Source: Bacillus norwichensis (lineage in GTDB: Bacteria > Bacillota > Bacilli > Bacillales > Bacillaceae_C). From it: 33,641 nt of DNA. Position 1 is the stretch's first letter, and every line of letters begins with the position of its first letter. The notes beneath the pieces are model-generated. The model did not search any database, was not told where the DNA came from, and worked only from the letters and a program-made list of their open reading frames with translations. The position numbers and the translations under genes are program-made. Positions 29,601 to 33,641 of the stretch are shown piece by piece. The stretch lies in the NCBI RefSeq assembly GCF_014836955.1, contig NZ_JACSPV010000048.1:1-33641 (forward strand). The letters run 5' to 3'.

Positions 29601-30071
29601 ATGCCACGTAAAGGACCAGTCGCAAAAAGAGACGTGCTTCCTGATCCGTTATACAACTCTAAGCTTGTAACTCGTTTGATCAACAAATTGATGATCGACG
29701 GTAAGAGAGGAAAAGCACAATCTATCCTATATTCAGCATTTAACCTAGTTCAAGAAAGAAGCGGTAAAGACGCAATGGAGGTCTTTGACCAAGCTTTGAA
29801 AAACATCATGCCGGTCTTGGAAGTAAGAGCTCGCCGTGTAGGTGGAGCAAACTACCAAGTGCCAGTTGAAGTTCGTCCAGAACGTCGTTCAACATTAGGT
29901 CTTCGTTGGTTAGTGAACTACGCACGTCTTCGTGGAGAAAAAACCATGGAAGAGCGTTTAGCCAATGAAATTCTAGATGCTGCAAACAACAGCGGTGCTT
30001 CAGTTAAGAAGCGTGAAGATACACATAAAATGGCTGAGGCAAACAAAGCATTTGCCCACTATCGCTGGTAA
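29601..30071 (+). CDS. rpsG: Ribosomal protein uS7
   Basis: A 156-residue 30S head protein that nucleates 16S 3'-domain assembly and contacts E-site t[26 protein letters not shown], the loop [19 protein letters not shown] and the C-terminal [20 protein letters not shown] are diagnostic. ATG 29601 follows GAAAGGAGG by seven bases; the in-frame TTG/GTG upstream (29583) overlaps that site and is rejected. In E. coli S7 represses this operon; no such site is evident here. Confidence 0.97.
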   Translation: MPRKGPVAKRDVLPDPLYNSKLVTRLINKLMIDGKRGKAQSILYSAFNLVQERSGKDAMEVFDQALKNIMPVLEVRARRVGGANYQVPVEVRPERRSTLGLRWLVNYARLRGEKTMEERLANEILDAANNSGASVKKREDTHKMAEANKAFAHYRW

Positions 30072-30115
30072 GATTATCACTATTTTATTTATATACTAGG
30101 AAGGAGAAAGACGAG

Positions 30116-32191
30116 ATGCCTAGAGAGTTCTCCTTAGAAAAAACTCGTAATATCGGAATCATGGCTCATATTGATGCCGGTAAAACAACGACAACCGAGC
30201 GCATCCTTTTCTATACAGGGCGAATCCACAAAGTGGGCGAAACTCACGAAGGTGCTTCCCAGATGGACTGGATGGAACAAGAGCAGGAGCGTGGAATCAC
30301 AATTACATCTGCTGCTACAACAGCACAGTGGAAAGGATACCGCGTCAATATTATTGACACTCCTGGTCACGTAGACTTCACTGTTGAAGTTGAACGTTCC
30401 TTAAGGGTTTTAGATGGAGCTGTAACAGTTCTTGATGCCCAATCAGGTGTTGAACCACAAACTGAAACAGTTTGGCGCCAGGCAACAACTTATGGAGTTC
30501 CACGAATTGTTTTCGTTAATAAAATGGATAAAATCGGTGCGGACTTTTTATATGCAGTAAAAACTCTTCATGATCGTCTGGATGCCAATGCACATCCAAT
30601 TCAGCTTCCAATTGGGGCAGAGGATACTTTTAGAGGTATTGTAGACCTTGTTGAAATGAAGGCTTGGATCTATGAGGGCGATGTATTAGATGCTACTGAA
30701 TCAGAGATTCCGGAAGATCTTCAAGATCAAGCCGAAGAACTGCGTGCAAGCTTAATTGAGGCTGTAGCAGACTTTGATGAAGAGCTTATGATGAAATATC
30801 TCGAAGGAGAAGAAATCTCCAACGAAGAGCTTAAGGCTGCAATCCGTTCAGCAACTTTGAAAGTTGAATTCTACCCTGTACTTTGTGGAACAGCTTTCAA
30901 AAACAAAGGCGTTCAGCCTGTGCTGGATGCAGTTGTTGATTATTTGCCTGCTCCGACAGATATTGAATCAATCAAAGGGATTGTACCTGGTACAGACGAG
31001 GAACTTGAGCGTCATGCTGATGATAAAGAGCCATTTTCCGCTCTTGCTTTCAAAGTAATGACTGACCCTTATGTTGGTCGTTTGACTTTCTTCCGCGTGT
31101 ACTCAGGCGTTCTTGAGTCTGGTTCTTACGTTCAAAACTCTACTAAAGGGAAACGTGAAAGAATCGGACGTATCCTTCAAATGCATGCGAACCACCGTGA
31201 AGAGATCTCTACTGCTTACAGCGGTGACATCGCGGCAGCGGTAGGATTGAAAGATACAGGTACAGGTGATACGCTTTGTGACGAAAAGAATCTTGTAATT
31301 CTTGAGTCTATGGAATTCCCTGAGCCGGTTATTTCAGTCGCTATCGAACCAAAATCAAAAGCGGACCAAGACAAAATGGGTACTGCACTTGCGAAATTGC
31401 AAGAAGAAGACCCGACTTTCCGCGCTGAAACAAACACAGAAACTGGCCAAGTAGTCATCTCGGGTATGGGTGAACTTCACCTTGATATCCTTGTTGACCG
31501 CATGAAGCGTGAGTTCAAAGTAGAAGCCAACGTGGGTGCTCCGCAGGTTTCTTACCGCGAAACATTCCGTTCTTCCGCCCAAGTAGAAGGAAAGTTCGTT
31601 CGCCAATCAGGTGGACGTGGACAGTTCGGGCACGTTTGGATTGAATTCTCTCCAAATGAAGAAGGAAAAGGTTTTGAATTTGAAAATGCGATTGTTGGTG
31701 GTGTTGTTCCACGTGAATACATTCCTGCAGTCCAAGCTGGACTTGAAGATGCACTGGATCAAGGTGTCATCGCAGGTTATCCGCTGATTGATGTCAAAGC
31801 AAAATTGTATGATGGTTCCTACCATGACGTTGACTCGAATGAGATGGCGTTTAGGATTGCTGCCTCTATGGCACTTAAAAACGCGGCAAAGAAATGTGAC
31901 CCTGTCCTACTTGAACCACTTATGAAAGTTGAAGTCGTAGTTCCTGAAGAATATCTTGGGGATATCATGGGTGATGTTACATCTCGTCGTGGACGTGTTG
32001 AAGGTATGGAAGCGAGAGGTAACGCACAAGTGGTTAAAGCATTTGTTCCACTTTCCGAAATGTTCGGATATGCAACATCCCTTCGTTCCAATACACAAGG
32101 GCGCGGTACTTACACAATGCACTTTGACCACTATGAAGAAGTACCAAAATCCATCGCTGAAGAGATCATCAAGAAAAATAGCGGTGAATAA
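30116..32191 (+). CDS. fusA: Elongation factor G
   Basis: A 691-residue translocation GTPase. The G motifs are AHIDAGKT (17-24), DTPGH (81-85) and NKMDK (135-139). Domains II to V follow, with the conserved [10 protein letters not shown] and the C-terminal [26 protein letters not shown] precedes the ATG. Length and sequence match the main bacterial EF-G rather than the Tet(M)-type or EF-G2 paralogues. Fusidic-acid contact regions look ordinary. Confidence 0.97.
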   Translation: MPREFSLEKTRNIGIMAHIDAGKTTTTERILFYTGRIHKVGETHEGASQMDWMEQEQERGITITSAATTAQWKGYRVNIIDTPGHVDFTVEVERSLRVLDGAVTVLDAQSGVEPQTETVWRQATTYGVPRIVFVNKMDKIGADFLYAVKTLHDRLDANAHPIQLPIGAEDTFRGIVDLVEMKAWIYEGDVLDATESEIPEDLQDQAEELRASLIEAVADFDEELMMKYLEGEEISNEELKAAIRSATLKVEFYPVLCGTAFKNKGVQPVLDAVVDYLPAPTDIESIKGIVPGTDEELERHADDKEPFSALAFKVMTDPYVGRLTFFRVYSGVLESGSYVQNSTKGKRERIGRILQMHANHREEISTAYSGDIAAAVGLKDTGTGDTLCDEKNLVILESMEFPEPVISVAIEPKSKADQDKMGTALAKLQEEDPTFRAETNTETGQVVISGMGELHLDILVDRMKREFKVEANVGAPQVSYRETFRSSAQVEGKFVRQSGGRGQFGHVWIEFSPNEEGKGFEFENAIVGGVVPREYIPAVQAGLEDALDQGVIAGYPLIDVKAKLYDGSYHDVDSNEMAFRIAASMALKNAAKKCDPVLLEPLMKVEVVVPEEYLGDIMGDVTSRRGRVEGMEARGNAQVVKAFVPLSEMFGYATSLRSNTQGRGTYTMHFDHYEEVPKSIAEEIIKKNSGE

Positions 32192-32232
32192 TTGATTTTA
32201 TTGCATCTATCAAGTATAACTACTAATAGATG
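32192..32232 (+). promoter_or_regulatory. Candidate tuf promoter with flanking inverted repeat
   Basis: TTGATT (32192-32197), a 17-bp spacer and TATAAC (32215-32220) begin at the fusA stop. CATCTAT (32204-32210) and ATAGATG (32226-32232) form a 7-bp inverted repeat around the -10. A separate promoter for tuf would allow higher EF-Tu than EF-G. Further on, GTGAG and CTCAC enclose an AAAGA/TCTTT stem in the leader (about 32252-32284). Confidence 0.55.
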
Positions 32233-32324
32233 ATATTCGGGTAGCTTTAAAGTGAGGAAAAAGATCCTTCTTTGAAGCGCTCACCCATACTTATTATTTT
32301 TTAAAATTAAAGGAGGATTTCCTA

Positions 32325-33512
32325 ATGGCTAAGGAAAAATTTGATCGTTCCAAAGAACATGCGAATATTGGTACAATTGGTCACGTTGACCATGGTAAAA
32401 CAACTTTGACTGCTGCTATTGCTACTGTTCTTTCTAAGAAATTGGGTGGAGAAGCTAAGTCTTACGACCAAGTTGACAACGCTCCTGAAGAAAAAGAGCG
32501 TGGAATCACAATCTCTACTTCTCACATTGAATATGAAACTGAAAAGCGTCACTATGCACACGTTGACTGCCCAGGACACGCTGACTATGTTAAAAACATG
32601 ATCACTGGTGCTGCGCAAATGGACGGAGCTATCCTTGTTGTATCAGCTGCTGATGGCCCAATGCCACAAACTCGTGAGCACATCCTTCTTTCTCGTCAAG
32701 TAGGTGTTCCATACATCGTTGTATTCATGAACAAATGTGACATGGTTGACGATGAAGAACTTCTTGAATTAGTTGAAATGGAGATCCGTGATCTTCTTTC
32801 TGAATATGAATTCCCTGGCGATGACATTCCTGTTATCAAAGGTTCTGCTCTTAAAGCTCTTGAAGGAGAAGCAGAGTGGGAAGAAAAAATCGTTGAATTG
32901 ATGGACGCTGTTGACGAGTACATCCCAACTCCAACTCGTGAAACTGACAAGCCATTCATGATGCCTGTTGAGGACGTATTCTCTATCACTGGTCGTGGAA
33001 CAGTTGCTACTGGCCGTGTTGAGCGTGGACAAGTTAAAGTCGGTGAGGAAGTAGAAATCATCGGTCTTGCTGAAGAGTCTAAGAAAACAACTGTTACTGG
33101 AGTAGAAATGTTCCGTAAGCTTCTTGACTATGCTGAAGCTGGAGACAACATTGGTGCACTTCTTCGTGGGGTTGCGCGTGAAGACATCCAACGTGGACAA
33201 GTTTTGGCTAAGCCTGGAACAATCACTCCACACACTAAATTTAAATCTGAAGTTTATGTTCTATCCAAAGAAGAAGGTGGACGTCATACTCCATTCTTCA
33301 CTAACTACCGCCCTCAGTTCTACTTCCGTACAACTGACGTAACTGGTATCTGCAACCTTCCAGAAGGTGTAGAAATGGTTATGCCTGGCGACAACGTTGA
33401 AATGACAGTTGAGCTTATCTCCCCAATTGCGATTGAAGAAGGAACTAAATTCTCAATCCGTGAAGGTGGACGTACAGTAGGCGCTGGTGTCGTTGCTTCA
33501 ATTGAAAAATAA
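32325..33512 (+). CDS. tuf: Elongation factor Tu
   Basis: A 395-residue GTPase that delivers aminoacyl-tRNA to the ribosome. The G motifs are GHVDHGKT (19-26), DCPGH (81-85) and NKCD (136-139). The switch I element KERGITI and the C-terminal [15 protein letters not shown] are intact. A strong AAAGGAGG precedes the ATG. Codon bias is extreme, as expected for one of the most abundant proteins. It closes the cluster before a strong terminator. Confidence 0.98.
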   Translation: MAKEKFDRSKEHANIGTIGHVDHGKTTLTAAIATVLSKKLGGEAKSYDQVDNAPEEKERGITISTSHIEYETEKRHYAHVDCPGHADYVKNMITGAAQMDGAILVVSAADGPMPQTREHILLSRQVGVPYIVVFMNKCDMVDDEELLELVEMEIRDLLSEYEFPGDDIPVIKGSALKALEGEAEWEEKIVELMDAVDEYIPTPTRETDKPFMMPVEDVFSITGRGTVATGRVERGQVKVGEEVEIIGLAEESKKTTVTGVEMFRKLLDYAEAGDNIGALLRGVAREDIQRGQVLAKPGTITPHTKFKSEVYVLSKEEGGRHTPFFTNYRPQFYFRTTDVTGICNLPEGVEMVMPGDNVEMTVELISPIAIEEGTKFSIREGGRTVGAGVVASIEK

Positions 33513-33530
33513 GTCGACTGACTTATGATA

Positions 33531-33567
33531 AAAGAGTAGGGGACTGATCAACCCTACTCTTTTTTTG
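33531..33567 (+). terminator. Strong terminator after tuf
   Basis: AAAGAGTAGGG (33531-33541) and CCCTACTCTTT (33552-33562) form a perfect 11-bp stem with a 10-base loop, followed by a T-run to 33567. Nothing further is seen in 33568-33641. Confidence 0.95.
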
Positions 33568-33641
33568 GCTCTATACTAAATGTTGGGGTTACCACACAAT
33601 TTGCACAAAAAAACACACGCAAACATCCAATTCTTTTATAC

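Overview
The window is a stretch of chromosome from a Bacillus-like firmicute (Bacillaceae). Gene order, strong AGGAGG ribosome binding sites, TTG/GTG starts, sigma-A type promoters, a CtsR operator and a cysteine T-box all fit that family. Protein sequences resemble those I know from B. subtilis almost end to end, but I cannot name the species. Every gene I can support is on the + strand.

Layout. (1) 1-375: a 20-bp tandem repeat, then a promoter-like stretch. (2) 376-849: a glutathione peroxidase-type thiol peroxidase. (3) 1019-5563: heat-shock and protein quality control operon ctsR-mcsA-mcsB-clpC, with a CtsR box and candidate sigma-A and sigma-B promoters. (4) 5910-9789: radA, the PIN/TRAM gene yacL, ispD and ispF. 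disA, which lies between radA and yacL in B. subtilis, is absent. (5) 10134-11594: gltX. (6) 11688-15733: a Cys T-box leader followed by the tightly overlapping cysE-cysS-mrnC-rlmB-rae1. (7) 15738-17793: sigH, rpmG, secE and nusG, the last with a long structured leader. (8) 17800-20278: rplK-rplA and rplJ-rplL with leaders that look autoregulatory. (9) 20466-28511: ybxB-type methyltransferase, rpoB and rpoC. (10) 28703-33567: L7Ae-like rplGB, rpsL, rpsG, fusA and tuf, closed by a strong terminator.

The genes form a growth and stress hub. CtsR, McsA and McsB control and feed the ClpC unfoldase. RadA acts in recombination. IspD and IspF feed isoprenoid synthesis. GltX and CysS charge tRNA, and CysE makes the cysteine precursor. 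MrnC, RlmB and Rae1 act on rRNA or mRNA at the ribosome. NusG, RpoB, RpoC and SigH are transcription machinery; the rest are ribosomal proteins and elongation factors.

I found no defence system, prophage, IS element or CRISPR array. The unusual content is in the spaces: loss of disA, a peroxidase placed before ctsR, a dispersed intergenic repeat with three copies here, paired L1-type RNA motifs before rplK and rplA, a promoter-terminator-hairpin leader before nusG, and several terminator-like hairpins inside the ribosomal and RNA polymerase cluster.
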